DNA from: Ruminococcus sp. | GTDB taxonomy: Bacteria > Bacillota > Clostridia > Oscillospirales > Ruminococcaceae | DNA: 35,429 nucleotides | Assembly: GCA_015066745.1 (NCBI GenBank) | Contig: SVNW01000036.1 | Coordinates: 1-35,429, forward strand | Direction: 5' to 3' | Part shown: positions 18,566-27,413 of the stretch, piece after piece | Layout: every line of letters begins with the position of its first letter | Numbering within the stretch: position 1 is the first letter of the stretch | Program-made: the position numbers and the translations under genes | Notes under the pieces: generated by a model | The model's database searches: none | Told to the model about the DNA's origin: nothing | The model's input: the letters and a program-made list of their open reading frames with translations, nothing else

Positions 18566-18587
18566 CAGATACTATATAGTATATAAA

Positions 18588-18621
18588 AGCAGAACGTCTT
18601 TGGAATGTTCTGCTTTTTTTG
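18588..18621 (+). terminator. intrinsic terminator after the GH10 gene
   Basis: An 8-bp stem (18588-18595 with 18607-18614) is followed by seven T, so the two xylanase genes are separate transcripts. Confidence 0.85.
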
Positions 18622-19030
18622 TGTCTTCTCCACTTTTTATAGTGGTAAATATGTTATTGCCAAAAGAGGATAAAAACCATGAACAACAGGCAATATTTAT
18701 TGTGAAAATTACGAATAAAAAATTTACATGGTAAAATCATTACTTTTTAAGGTTATATTTTTACTTGTTTATGATATATTTTTACTTAAATTATATATTA
18801 AAAACGCAAAATCACTGCATTGATTTAATATAGCATAATTTGCGAAAACACATTTTATTTATTATAATCTGTAAAGTCAAATAATAAATATTTTTCATAT
18901 TATTTTCCTGTCAATATAACCAACGTTTCTCTGATCTATCAATGTCTTTTTGATGGCATTTTAGTTTTAAAGCAAATTTTAGTGAAAATGCACATTTAAC
19001 ATATGATATTGCGTTTACGTTGTATGTAAC
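18622..19030. other. AT-rich gene-free stretch upstream of the large xylanase
   Basis: This part of the 635-bp gap holds no convincing gene. It is very AT-rich and contains a direct repeat, ATATTTTTACTT, at about 18745-18756 and 18768-18779. A spaced inverted pair, TATTGCC and GGCAATA, lies near 18654 and 18689. Together with the promoter and long leader downstream it looks like an upstream regulatory region; this is inference. Confidence 0.4.
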
Positions 19031-19059
19031 TTGACATATATTTTTTTTTATTGTACAAT
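19031..19059 (+). promoter_or_regulatory. promoter of the multi-domain xylanase
   Basis: TTGACA (19031-19036), a 17-bp spacer and TACAAT (19054-19059). The predicted start is near 19066, giving an unusually long 135-nt leader. Confidence 0.75.
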
Positions 19060-19065
19060 AAGCTT

Positions 19066-19200
19066 GTAAAGATTAAATGCTCAAATGTATTGGTTATCGG
19101 TTATTCCGATAATGTCATCGGGTTATTGGTGGCAAAAACAGATTCATATTTAATCAGTATATCGATACTTATGTTTAATTTTAAAGAAAGAGGTATTTGA
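19066..19200 (+). promoter_or_regulatory. structured 5' leader of the multi-domain xylanase
   Basis: The leader holds two small hairpins: a 7-bp stem at 19094-19100 with 19106-19112, and AGTAT-ATCG-ATACT at 19156-19169. Three GGTTAT repeats lie in 19092-19127. It does not match a riboswitch I know. AGAGGT lies 7 bases before the ATG. It may stabilise the mRNA or bind a regulator. Confidence 0.4.
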
Positions 19201-22200
19201 ATGAAACAAAAACGTAGACTTTTAAGTTGTTTCCTCGCAGTTTCCCTTGCACTTGGTATGTCACCTGCAGAAGGATTACTGGATAGTGCTTATGACTTTG
19301 TAACAACTGTAGACGCAGCATCTCCCGGAGATAAGCTTTCCGTTGGTTACGGTACTTCCCAGCACAAAGGTACAAGTGATGGTTACAGCTACGAAATCTG
19401 GATCGACCAGACAGGCGGTAACGGTACAATGACTCTCGGTCAGGGTGCTTCATTCAAGGCTGAATGGAGTGCAAATGTAAGCGCAGGTAACTTCCTTGCC
19501 CGTCGTGGTCTTGACTTTGGTTCAACCAAAAAAGCTACAGATTACGAATATATCGGTCTTGATTATGAAGCTGACTATCGTCAGACAGGTAGTGCAAACG
19601 GTAACTCACGTCTTTGTGTATACGGATGGTTCCAGAACAAGGGCGCAGCAGGAAATGTTCCGCTTGTTGAATACTACATCATCGAAGACTGGGTAGACTG
19701 GTGTCCTGATGCTCCTGGTAAGATGGTAACAATCGACGGTGCACAGTATAAGATTTTCCAGATGGATCACACAGGTCCTACTATCAACGGCGGTTCTGAA
19801 ACATTCAAGCAGTATTTCTCAGTTCGTCAGAGCAAGAGAAAATCAGGTCATATCACAGTTTCTGACCACTTCAAAGCATGGGCAGCTCAGGGTTGGGGTA
19901 TCGGTAACCTCTACGAAGTTGCTCTCAACGCAGAAGGCTGGCAGAGCAGTGGTGTAGCTGATATCAAGAAGCTTGACGTTTACACAACACCAAAGGGTGA
20001 GACCGGTTACACACCACCAACAACCGAAACACCACAGCAGCCATCAATACAGGGTACAGCTCCTTCCGGTTCAGGAACAGGTATCTCGGACGGATTTGAA
20101 GGAAGCGGTACAACATGGACAGGACGTGGCGATGGAGTTAAGCTCCTTCTCACAAGCGATCTTAAATCAGGCGGTTCCAAGTCTCTCGCAGTAACAGGCA
20201 GAACAGCTTCATGGAACGGTGTTTCTGCTTCTTCTTCAGAACTTAAAGCCGGTGGCTCATATTCATTCAGTTCACAGGTTACATACAAAAACAGCAGTTA
20301 TGCATCATCAGGTTTTGAATTTGGTGTTCAGTACGACCTCAATGGTGAAACAAACTATGATAATATAGGTTCTGCAACTACTTCAAGCGGTAAATGGGCA
20401 GATCTTTCAGGCAAATTCACAATCCCTACAGGTGCAGAAAACATCTCACTCTACATCCAGTCAGCTTACACAGAAAGTGATACAGCTGCTGATATGCTTG
20501 ACTTCTTTATTGATGATGTAAAACTTTCTTCAAGCGGAAGTACAGGTAACACTGGTAACAACAATACCGGTAATAATAATACTGGTAATAACAATACAGG
20601 CAACAACAACGGAACAAGCGTATCAACATCTGACAGCCTCAAGGGCAAATTTGCTTCATGCTTCAAGATGGGTACATCCGTAAGCCCTCGCGAACTTAGT
20701 TCAGGTGCTTCATTTATCAAAAAACACTTCAACAGTATTACTCCTGAAAATGAATTGAAACCGGATTCACTTCTCCAGCAACAGGCTTCAATTCAGGGCG
20801 GTGACAATACACACGCCGTAGTTTCACTCAGTAGCGCTGCTCAGACTCTTAAATTCTGCGAAGACAACAATATCGGCGTTCGTGGTCATACATTCGTATG
20901 GTACAGCCAGACTCCTGACTGGTTCTTCCGTGAAGGATTCCAGAGCAACGGTAACTATGTTTCAGCAGACATCATGAACAAGCGTCTTGAAAACTTCATC
21001 AAGGATACTTTTGATTTACTCAAGAAAGAATATCCAAATCTTAACGTTTACGCTTACGACGTTTGTAACGAACTCTTCCTCAACGATGGTGGCGGACTCC
21101 GTCCGGGCGGTAACGCAAGTTCAGGTGGTTCAAACTGGACACGTATTTACTCTGATGACAGCTTTATCATCAATGCTTTCACATATGCAAGAAAGTATGC
21201 TCCGGCAGGATGTAAGCTCTACATCAATGACTATAACGAATATATCCCTGCAAAGACAAACGATATCTATAATATCGCTATGAAACTTAAACAGAAAGGT
21301 GTTATTGACGGTATCGGAATGCAGTCTCACCTTGATGTAAGTTATCCTTCAGCACAGGTTTACAAGACAGCACTTGAAAAGTTCCTCAGCACAGGTCTTG
21401 AAGTTTCCATAACAGAGCTTGATATCACAACAAGCAACAACTTCACAGCTCAGGCTTCCCTCTTCAAGCAGATCTTCGAGATGGCTGTTGAAAACAGAGA
21501 TCAGATCCCTTCATTTACAGTATGGGGTACACATGACCCGATAAGCTGGAGAAGCAGTCAGAACCCTCTTCTCTTCGGTAACAACTATACAGAAAAAGAA
21601 GCTTACAAGCAGGTTATGAGCATAAATGTTCCTTCAGGTGGTAGCAATAACGATAACAACAATAATGGCGATACTAATATCCCTGTAGTAACAACTACTG
21701 TATTAAACCCGGGTACTTCTGTTAAATTCGGTGATATCAACGGTGACGGCGATATCGATCTTTCAGACCTTACATTAATTTCAATATATCTCCTCGGAGA
21801 CAGAGATCTCACTGCTGACCAGAAGCTTGCTGCTAACGTTTCATACGATAGTTCTGTTGACGTAGCTGACCTCGCACTCCTCAAGCAGTACATCTCAAAG
21901 GACAATGTTCAGCTTGGTAAAGGATATACAGGAAACACAAGCAATTCACAGGGAAACTCAAATACAAACCAGGGTTCCAATAATGGCTCAATAAACGGTT
22001 CTGCTCCTACAGGTTCTGGCACAGGTATCTCAGACGGTTTTGAAGGTTCAGGTACAACATGGGCTGCACGTGGCGAAGATGTATCAATTCTTCTTACAAA
22101 CAGCTTAAAGAGAAGCGGTTCCAAGTCTCTCGCAGTAACAGGCAGAACAGCTTCATGGAACGGTATCTCAGCATCTTCTTCTGATCTTGCTGCAGGCGGT

Positions 22201-23217
22201 TCATATTCATTCGATTCATACGTTACTTACAACAACAACACTTATTCTACAGCTGGTTTCGAATTTGGTGTTCAGTATGACCTCGGCGGTGAAACACAGT
22301 ATGAAAACGTAGGCTCAGCAACAACTTCAAGTGGTAAATGGGCTGAACTTTCAGGTGATTTCTCAGTTCCTGCAGGTGCTACAAATGTTTCACTCTACAT
22401 TCAGTCAGCTTATACAGAAAGTGATACAGCAGCTGATATGATAGATTTCTTCGTTGATGACGTACAGTTTACAAAGAATAGTAGCAACACAGGTAACAGT
22501 ACAACTACTCCTTCTTCCGGAACAATGGTAGGTTCAGTATCAAACGGTACATGGTCAAGTACATGCGATACATCATGGATCGATCCAAGCAAGCCAATGG
22601 TTGCATTCACATTTGACGACGGTCCGGTTGGAACTGCAAGCAATGCAACATCTATAAGAATTCAGAATGCCCTCACAAAGAATGGTTATCATGCAACATT
22701 CTTCTACTGGGGTCAGAAAATAAATGGTTCAAACAGTGCTGAAATCAAGAGAGCATTTGATGCAGGTTTTGAAATAGGAAACCACACATATTCACATCCA
22801 TACCTTACAAACCTTTCAGCATCAGGTGTACAGAGTGAAATCAACCAGACAAAAACTATCCTCAACGGTATAGTAGGCAACGGTGACTTCCTTGTAAGAC
22901 CTCCTTATCTTAGCGTAAACGGTACTGTTCAGTCAGCAGCAGGCGTTCCGCTCATCAACTGCGGTATTGATACTGAAGACTGGAACAACGCAAGCAAAGA
23001 TGCAATCGTAAACAAACTCAAATCCGCTATGCAGAATGGTTCACTCAACAAGCAGATAGTTCTTATGCACGAAACTTACGAAACAACAGCTGCTGCTATG
23101 GAAGAATTACTCCCATACATGAAATCACAGGGCTGGCAGGTAGTTTCAGTATCTGAACTCTTCAAAGCAAGCGGTAAACAGCTCAAAGCAGGTACTGCTT
23201 ACACATCAGCAAAGTAA
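19201..23217 (+). CDS. cellulosomal xylanase/esterase: GH11-CBM22-GH10-dockerin-CBM22-CE4
   Basis: This 1338-residue secreted enzyme degrades acetylated xylan. The order is: signal peptide (1-39); GH11 xylanase (42-262; nucleophile Glu157 in LVEYYIIED, acid/base Glu245 in EGWQSSG); CBM22 (about 292-445); an Asn-rich linker of TGNNN repeats (449-471); GH10 xylanase (478-808; acid/base Glu624, nucleophile Glu739); a dockerin (843-902) with a canonical DINGDGDIDLSDL loop and a looser second loop; a second CBM22 (about 940-1090); and a CE4 acetyl-xylan esterase (1130-1325) with TFDDGP, H1195-T-Y-S-H1199, RPPY and LMHE motifs. The dockerin implies docking on a scaffoldin. All catalytic residues I can place are present. 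It is transcribed alone. Confidence 0.95.
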   Translation: MKQKRRLLSCFLAVSLALGMSPAEGLLDSAYDFVTTVDAASPGDKLSVGYGTSQHKGTSDGYSYEIWIDQTGGNGTMTLGQGASFKAEWSANVSAGNFLARRGLDFGSTKKATDYEYIGLDYEADYRQTGSANGNSRLCVYGWFQNKGAAGNVPLVEYYIIEDWVDWCPDAPGKMVTIDGAQYKIFQMDHTGPTINGGSETFKQYFSVRQSKRKSGHITVSDHFKAWAAQGWGIGNLYEVALNAEGWQSSGVADIKKLDVYTTPKGETGYTPPTTETPQQPSIQGTAPSGSGTGISDGFEGSGTTWTGRGDGVKLLLTSDLKSGGSKSLAVTGRTASWNGVSASSSELKAGGSYSFSSQVTYKNSSYASSGFEFGVQYDLNGETNYDNIGSATTSSGKWADLSGKFTIPTGAENISLYIQSAYTESDTAADMLDFFIDDVKLSSSGSTGNTGNNNTGNNNTGNNNTGNNNGTSVSTSDSLKGKFASCFKMGTSVSPRELSSGASFIKKHFNSITPENELKPDSLLQQQASIQGGDNTHAVVSLSSAAQTLKFCEDNNIGVRGHTFVWYSQTPDWFFREGFQSNGNYVSADIMNKRLENFIKDTFDLLKKEYPNLNVYAYDVCNELFLNDGGGLRPGGNASSGGSNWTRIYSDDSFIINAFTYARKYAPAGCKLYINDYNEYIPAKTNDIYNIAMKLKQKGVIDGIGMQSHLDVSYPSAQVYKTALEKFLSTGLEVSITELDITTSNNFTAQASLFKQIFEMAVENRDQIPSFTVWGTHDPISWRSSQNPLLFGNNYTEKEAYKQVMSINVPSGGSNNDNNNNGDTNIPVVTTTVLNPGTSVKFGDINGDGDIDLSDLTLISIYLLGDRDLTADQKLAANVSYDSSVDVADLALLKQYISKDNVQLGKGYTGNTSNSQGNSNTNQGSNNGSINGSAPTGSGTGISDGFEGSGTTWAARGEDVSILLTNSLKRSGSKSLAVTGRTASWNGISASSSDLAAGGSYSFDSYVTYNNNTYSTAGFEFGVQYDLGGETQYENVGSATTSSGKWAELSGDFSVPAGATNVSLYIQSAYTESDTAADMIDFFVDDVQFTKNSSNTGNSTTTPSSGTMVGSVSNGTWSSTCDTSWIDPSKPMVAFTFDDGPVGTASNATSIRIQNALTKNGYHATFFYWGQKINGSNSAEIKRAFDAGFEIGNHTYSHPYLTNLSASGVQSEINQTKTILNGIVGNGDFLVRPPYLSVNGTVQSAAGVPLINCGIDTEDWNNASKDAIVNKLKSAMQNGSLNKQIVLMHETYETTAAAMEELLPYMKSQGWQVVSVSELFKASGKQLKAGTAYTSAK
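20053..20535 (+). repeat. CBM22-coding direct repeat, copy 1
   Basis: This segment and 21996-22475 encode nearly identical CBM22 modules. The DNA contains identical runs of about 50 bases (for example near 20174-20222 and 22115-22163), pointing to recent duplication or gene conversion within the gene. Confidence 0.8.
20548..20612 (+). repeat. short tandem repeats coding the TGNNN linker
   Basis: About four 15-bp units code Thr-Gly-Asn-Asn-Asn repeats between CBM22 and GH10. Third-position changes between units show they are not brand new. Asn-rich linkers are typical of Ruminococcus glycosidases. Confidence 0.8.
21996..22475 (+). repeat. CBM22-coding direct repeat, copy 2
   Basis: This is the partner of 20053-20535. 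Both encode the run GRTASWNG and the closing SLYIQSAYTESDTAADM stretch without change. Confidence 0.8.
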
Positions 23218-23263
23218 TAGTTAATCATTATTACAGAAAATCCCTTTCAATAAAAAATAAATA

Positions 23264-23309
23264 ATAAAAAAATACAGGTTGAATAAATTTTTCAGCCTGT
23301 ATTTTTTTA
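23264..23309. terminator. bidirectional terminator between the xylanase and LysR genes
   Basis: A ~17-bp stem (23267-23283 with 23291-23307, one G-U) has A- and T-runs on both flanks, so it serves both convergent genes. Confidence 0.85.
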
Positions 23310-23330
23310 TTGTTTTTTAAACGTTTCTTA

Positions 23331-24293
23331 TTATTTCCACGTACCCATTCCTATAAGTGACTTGAGCATATTGCAGAACTCTACAGCAGCTCTTGAAAGG
23401 TACTTATTTTTTTTGTATATAAGCTTTATATTTCCTTCAAGTTCAGGATTGTTTATCGCATAATAAACCGGGTGGTCAGAAACATCTGCAAACTTTACAT
23501 ATGTATCCGGAATAAAAGCCACTCCTAACCCCGAGCGTACAAATGAAAATATAGTTTCGAGATTATTTGACTTAAACGCAATAAACGGTGTAAATCCTGC
23601 ACTTCTGCAGATTCGTTTTACCGTCTGATATCTGCTGTCTGTATTATTGTAAAAAATAAATTTTTCATCTTTGAACATTTCCAGTTCTACGTTATCAGAT
23701 ATAAAGAGCTTTTCAGAATTCAGCTTAATATCCTCAGCACTCAGGGCATATTCTGAAATTTCATTATTTATACTCTTTTGTGCAGGAACAGCAAGATATA
23801 ATTTTTCCATGCACAGTTCCTCAACATTATAAAGTTCATTATCAACCACTGAATTTCCTATCATTATATCAAGCTCGCCTCTTGAAATAAGTTCTTCAAG
23901 ATTTCCATATGAATCTTCATATATCGATATCTGTATATCAGGATATTTTTTATGAAAATTCAGTATCGTCTTCATGAGCATATTTGCTGAATAAAATGTT
24001 GATGTACCTATCTTGAGTGTGCCGTTTTTCATTCCTATAAGCTCACTCATTTTCATAGTCATATCATCTTCAAGATCTTTCATTTTATTTGCAGTATCAA
24101 TAAATATCTGACCTGCTTCTGTAATAGTTATCGGTGAGTTGCTTCTGTCAAAGAGTATAACGCCAAGAGAATTTTCAAGATTTATAATAAATTTACTTAA
24201 AGATGGCTGGGTAACAAACAATCTCTTTGCTGCCTTTGAAAAACTTCTTTCTTCAGCAACTGCAAGAACATATTCTATCTGTTGCGGTGTCAT
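23331..24293 (-). CDS. LysR-family transcriptional regulator
   Basis: This 320-residue protein has the LysR winged helix at the N-terminus (MTPQQIEYVLAVAEERSFSK, AAKRLFVTQPSLSKFI) and a periplasmic-binding-like effector domain (about 92-315). The effector and target are unknown. ATG at 24293 is chosen because AGGAAG lies about 8 bases upstream and the HTH begins there; the longer reading adds 31 Ile-rich residues. It converges on the xylanase gene, so control of xylan genes is possible but not shown by any operator I can match. Confidence 0.88.
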   Translation of the reverse strand: MTPQQIEYVLAVAEERSFSKAAKRLFVTQPSLSKFIINLENSLGVILFDRSNSPITITEAGQIFIDTANKMKDLEDDMTMKMSELIGMKNGTLKIGTSTFYSANMLMKTILNFHKKYPDIQISIYEDSYGNLEELISRGELDIMIGNSVVDNELYNVEELCMEKLYLAVPAQKSINNEISEYALSAEDIKLNSEKLFISDNVELEMFKDEKFIFYNNTDSRYQTVKRICRSAGFTPFIAFKSNNLETIFSFVRSGLGVAFIPDTYVKFADVSDHPVYYAINNPELEGNIKLIYKKNKYLSRAAVEFCNMLKSLIGMGTWK

Positions 24294-24389
24294 ATTATCA
24301 CTTCCTTTGTTTTGATCAAGCTTTGTGTCGGTACCGAATAAATATATATCTATTATAATTATAATAATTTTTTTAATTTCAGTCAATAA

Positions 24390-24713
24390 CTATCCTGTCA
24401 TATCTTCTATAAGCTTTTCAAGTTCACTGCGTGTATTTACCGATATACCGGCTAATACACGATTTCTGTCATATTCATTAAGAAAGCTTGTCTTTTCATC
24501 AAGCACAACATACGGTTCATCTGAATTTCCTCTGAAAAGAGCCAGATTTCCGTTATAATCTTTTAAAACGAATGAAATATTATTTGTAACCGAAATATCT
24601 TCTGAGTTTCTTCGTATATCCGAAGTTGTAAATAATATTATTACTATACCTACCACAAGAGAAGATGTTACTGTCCATAAAATCATATTAAAGGGAAACT
24701 TTTTTATACTCAT
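24390..24713 (-). CDS. small membrane-anchored BofC-C-like protein
   Basis: This 107-residue protein has one N-terminal membrane segment (about 11-29, WTVTSSLVVGIVIILF). The ~60-residue outer domain has the pattern FVLKDYNGNLALF, then Leu-(Asn/Pro)-Glu-Tyr-Asp-Arg, then GISVNTRSELEKLIED. That resembles the C-terminal domain of BofC (forespore intercompartmental signalling) and many short Clostridia proteins. Function is not established. The start at 24713 follows GGTGG by 8 bases. It lies 96 bp upstream of the LysR gene on the same strand and is divergent from the PBP gene, so an envelope role is possible. Confidence 0.6.
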   Translation of the reverse strand: MSIKKFPFNMILWTVTSSLVVGIVIILFTTSDIRRNSEDISVTNNISFVLKDYNGNLALFRGNSDEPYVVLDEKTSFLNEYDRNRVLAGISVNTRSELEKLIEDMTG

Positions 24714-24871
24714 ATCCAAAACCACCATTGATATTTTTATTTCATATGTAATTATTATCATATTTTCTTTTATTATTCATAAAATAATTTTGCCACTACT
24801 TTTTTCTACATTTTTCTTTCAGGAAATATAATATAATAATTTACATAAAATAGAAATAAGGAGTATTTGTA

Positions 24872-27016
24872 ATGCGTATCAAAAAATTTTTATCTTTCAC
24901 ATTAAAGTTTCTTTTATCACTGTTTTTTATGCTGATAATAATTGTTTCTATACTTTCATGTGTTATTGCAGTTTATTTTGTGGATATGATGAAAACGACA
25001 GAACTTATAACTATTGATGACAAGCCCTTCAGGACTCATTCATCGATATACGCTATAAACAATAATACAGGTACATACGAACTGATATATAAAAGACTCT
25101 GCGACAATAATGATATAAAGATGTCAGTTGACCTTGATACCCTTCCCCCTCACGTTGCAGACGCCTTTATATGTACAGAAGATGAGCGATTTTACGAACA
25201 TCAGGGAGTAGACTACAAGCGTACTGCAGGAGCCTTTATAAACGAATTTATAAATATGTACGGCTCTGTGCAGGGCGGTTCTACGATAACTCAGCAGCTT
25301 ATAAAAAATATAACCGATGACAATGAAACAACATGGGAAAGAAAACTGCGTGAAATATTCAGGGCATTAAAACTTGAACAACATTATACAAAAGATGAAA
25401 TTCTTGAAGCATATCTCAACACTATATACTTCGGACAAGATGAAAACGGAAGCAATATGTACGGTATCGAAGCCGCCTCTATTGGATATTTCGGAAAAAG
25501 CGCTTCTGAACTTACAATCGCCGAATCCGCTTCCCTTGCAGCTGTTCCGCAAAATCCGTACTATGAAAATCCTATAAGCAACTATTCTGAAAATCAGGAA
25601 AGAAAAAATTATTCACTTACCAAAATGTTTGAACTAGGAAAAATTTCTTCAGACGAATACGAAACAGCTATCAACGAAACTGTACTGGTTGCAAATATGC
25701 CTGAATTTAAAGAAAAATATCCTGAATATAAAACTCTCACACAAGATAAATTTGTAAATCCCGAAATAAATTCATGGGCTGTTGACACAGCTATAAATGA
25801 ATTTTGTGAATATCTTGTAAAAGAAAAAGATATGTCAGAAGAACAGGCCTTCAGAGAATTTTGTAAAGGCGGATATGAATTATATATAACAATAAATCAG
25901 GATATTCAGAATGAACTTGAAAAAAACTATGCCGACCTTACATTTTTTCCGACTGCAACTAATGAAAACGGAGAAACCGTACAGTCAGCATTTGTTGTAC
26001 TTGATTATCACGGCAGAATTTTGGGAATCATGGGCGGTATAGGAACTAAAGAAGGTTCTCTTTGCTGGAATCACGCCACAATGACAAATCGTCAGCCCGG
26101 TTCGACCATAAAACCACTTTCAACATACGGATACGGAATAGAAAACGACCTTATAACCTGGTCTTCTCTATTTACAGATGCTCCGCTGGAAGCCGGAACT
26201 GTCACTGCAGAAAAATGGCCTGAAAACTATAATAATTTCTGGAGTTACAAAGCAAATACAGTAAATTATTTTCTCAAAAAATCACTTAACACTCTTCCTG
26301 CACAACTCTGTGTAAATTTTGGAACAGATAATATTTTCAACTTTGCAGTAAACAATATGCATCTTGACCTTGACCCTGATTATGACAATAATTACGCTCC
26401 GCTCAGTGTAGGAGCAACAAACAAAGGCCCTACCCTGCTAAACACCGTAAACGCATATATGCCATACGGAAACGGCGGAAAATACTACAAAGCACATATA
26501 CTCGAACAAGTAGTTGATATAGTAAGTGATACTATAATCATTGATAATTCTTCTATGGACTATGAACAGGCTGTAAGTGCTGATACCGCATATATAATGA
26601 ATAAAATGCTACAAAATGTAGTTAATCCAAATCAGCCCGACAATGAACCCGGAACAGGCGTAACCGCTTTTCTTCCAAATAAAACTGTTGCCGGAAAAAC
26701 AGGTACAACTCAGAACTGGCGTGATATTGCATTTGTCGGTCTTACAGAAGATTTTGTAAGCGGAATCTGGATAGGTTATGCTAACGGTGAAAATCCCTAC
26801 GCAATAAAAAACACTAAAGCTGCTACCGTATGGAAAAACGTCTTCGGAAACTTCGCCAACAATTACAAATCCGATGCTTCATATCCTGAATGTGCTACTG
26901 TCAAAGACCATCACTACTGCACCCAGACAGGTCTTCTCGCCTCCCCTGACTGTCCACGTTCAAAAGAACCCGGGTATTATAAAAAAGACTATAATGAATA
27001 TTGTACTGCTCATTGA
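24872..27016 (+). CDS. class A penicillin-binding protein (PBP1A-type)
   Basis: This 714-residue bifunctional peptidoglycan synthase has one N-terminal membrane anchor (about 12-38). The GT51 glycosyltransferase (about 75-260) shows CTEDERFYEHQGVDY and QGGSTITQQLIKN. The transpeptidase domain (about 350-680) shows the nucleophile motif in RQPGSTIKPLSTY (Ser near 410) and KTGTTQNWRDIAFVG (near 609). A short Cys-containing tail follows. All motifs are intact. A good AGGAG lies 8 bases before the ATG and overlapping TATAAT boxes lie at 24827-24837. It is transcribed alone and ends at a strong hairpin. Confidence 0.93.
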   Translation: MRIKKFLSFTLKFLLSLFFMLIIIVSILSCVIAVYFVDMMKTTELITIDDKPFRTHSSIYAINNNTGTYELIYKRLCDNNDIKMSVDLDTLPPHVADAFICTEDERFYEHQGVDYKRTAGAFINEFINMYGSVQGGSTITQQLIKNITDDNETTWERKLREIFRALKLEQHYTKDEILEAYLNTIYFGQDENGSNMYGIEAASIGYFGKSASELTIAESASLAAVPQNPYYENPISNYSENQERKNYSLTKMFELGKISSDEYETAINETVLVANMPEFKEKYPEYKTLTQDKFVNPEINSWAVDTAINEFCEYLVKEKDMSEEQAFREFCKGGYELYITINQDIQNELEKNYADLTFFPTATNENGETVQSAFVVLDYHGRILGIMGGIGTKEGSLCWNHATMTNRQPGSTIKPLSTYGYGIENDLITWSSLFTDAPLEAGTVTAEKWPENYNNFWSYKANTVNYFLKKSLNTLPAQLCVNFGTDNIFNFAVNNMHLDLDPDYDNNYAPLSVGATNKGPTLLNTVNAYMPYGNGGKYYKAHILEQVVDIVSDTIIIDNSSMDYEQAVSADTAYIMNKMLQNVVNPNQPDNEPGTGVTAFLPNKTVAGKTGTTQNWRDIAFVGLTEDFVSGIWIGYANGENPYAIKNTKAATVWKNVFGNFANNYKSDASYPECATVKDHHYCTQTGLLASPDCPRSKEPGYYKKDYNEYCTAH

Positions 27017-27045
27017 CACATAATAATTATATAATTTTGTGTTCC

Positions 27046-27112
27046 TTTCAAAGTAAATGCAACAGGTATATTTCTTCTTGTTGCGTTTACTTTGAAAATT
27101 TTTTGATTTTTT
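27046..27112 (+). terminator. intrinsic terminator after the PBP gene
   Basis: A 19-bp stem (27046-27064 with 27079-27097, one G-U) is followed by two T-runs. Confidence 0.85.
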
Positions 27113-27139
27113 ACCAAAAATGCTTTTGTGAATTAGCTA

Positions 27140-27168
27140 TTGACAAATACTATATCTGGTGCTATAAT
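27140..27168 (+). promoter_or_regulatory. strong promoter of the small RNA
   Basis: Consensus TTGACA (27140-27145), a 17-bp spacer and consensus TATAAT (27163-27168). No protein-coding gene follows, only about 78 bases to a terminator. Confidence 0.85.
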
Positions 27169-27174
27169 AACAAT

Positions 27175-27253
27175 GAAGAAGTAAAGTGAAATCCACCGTA
27201 TTTCACACCAAAAAGCACTCTACAGGGTTCAGCTGTAGAGTGCTTATTTTTTT
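27175..27253 (+). ncRNA. putative type I antitoxin small RNA
   Basis: A ~78-nt RNA is predicted from the promoter and terminator. It has a 5' hairpin (27186-27192 with 27200-27206, loop CCACCGT), a spacer and a 13-bp terminator hairpin. GTGAAATCCACC (27186-27197) can pair without gaps over 12 positions (10 Watson-Crick, 2 G-U) with the start-codon region of the opposing peptide mRNA. CACACC (27204-27209) matches the GGTGTG at the edge of its Shine-Dalgarno. The last ~45 nt are fully antisense to the 3' end of that mRNA. This is the layout of RNA II of the enterococcal pAD1 par module. Confidence 0.65.
27213..27253. terminator. shared bidirectional terminator of the convergent RNAs
   Basis: A perfect 13-bp stem (27213-27225 with 27233-27245) has seven T on the plus side (27247-27253) and a five-T run on the minus side (27210-27214). 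It ends both the small RNA and the peptide mRNA. Confidence 0.85.
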
Positions 27254-27261
27254 GTGTCAGA

Positions 27262-27369
27262 TTATTTTTTTGTTTTATCCTTGTTGTTCCTAAGCATCTT
27301 ATGTAGCTCAGATAAACAGTTGGCTATAACGCTCGCAAGGACTGACATAACGAAAGAAGTAAAACCCAC
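27262..27369 (-). CDS. putative Fst/par-like type I toxin peptide, 35 residues
   Basis: The GTG-initiated ORF encodes a hydrophobic stretch FTSFVMSVLASVIANCL (3-19), fit to span a membrane, followed by a charged tail ending NNKDKTKK. Type I toxins such as Fst have this size and plan; I claim shared architecture, not proven homology. AAGGAGG (27378-27384) lies 8 bases before the start and is partly sequestered by a 6-bp hairpin (27381-27396). The promoter is at 27414-27442. Family knowledge predicts a membrane-damaging peptide kept silent by the small RNA. The start codon and Shine-Dalgarno edge are both complementary to that RNA. Confidence 0.65.
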   Translation of the reverse strand: MGFTSFVMSVLASVIANCLSELHKMLRNNKDKTKK

Positions 27370-27413
27370 CAGACACACCTCCTTCCGAGCGGAAAGTATC
27401 CGACACAATAATA

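Noticed and set aside
18678-18704. Eight-codon ORF (MNNRQYLL) with an AGAGGA site upstream of the xylanase.
   Set aside because: Too short, no promoter, and no attenuator structure linked to the downstream gene.
19066-19200. Xylanase leader as a c-di-GMP or other known riboswitch.
   Set aside because: It lacks the conserved core sequences of riboswitch classes I can recall; kept only as a structured leader.
20548-20612. Short tandem repeats as a CRISPR-like array.
   Set aside because: They are in-frame 15-bp units coding the TGNNN protein linker, with no spacers.
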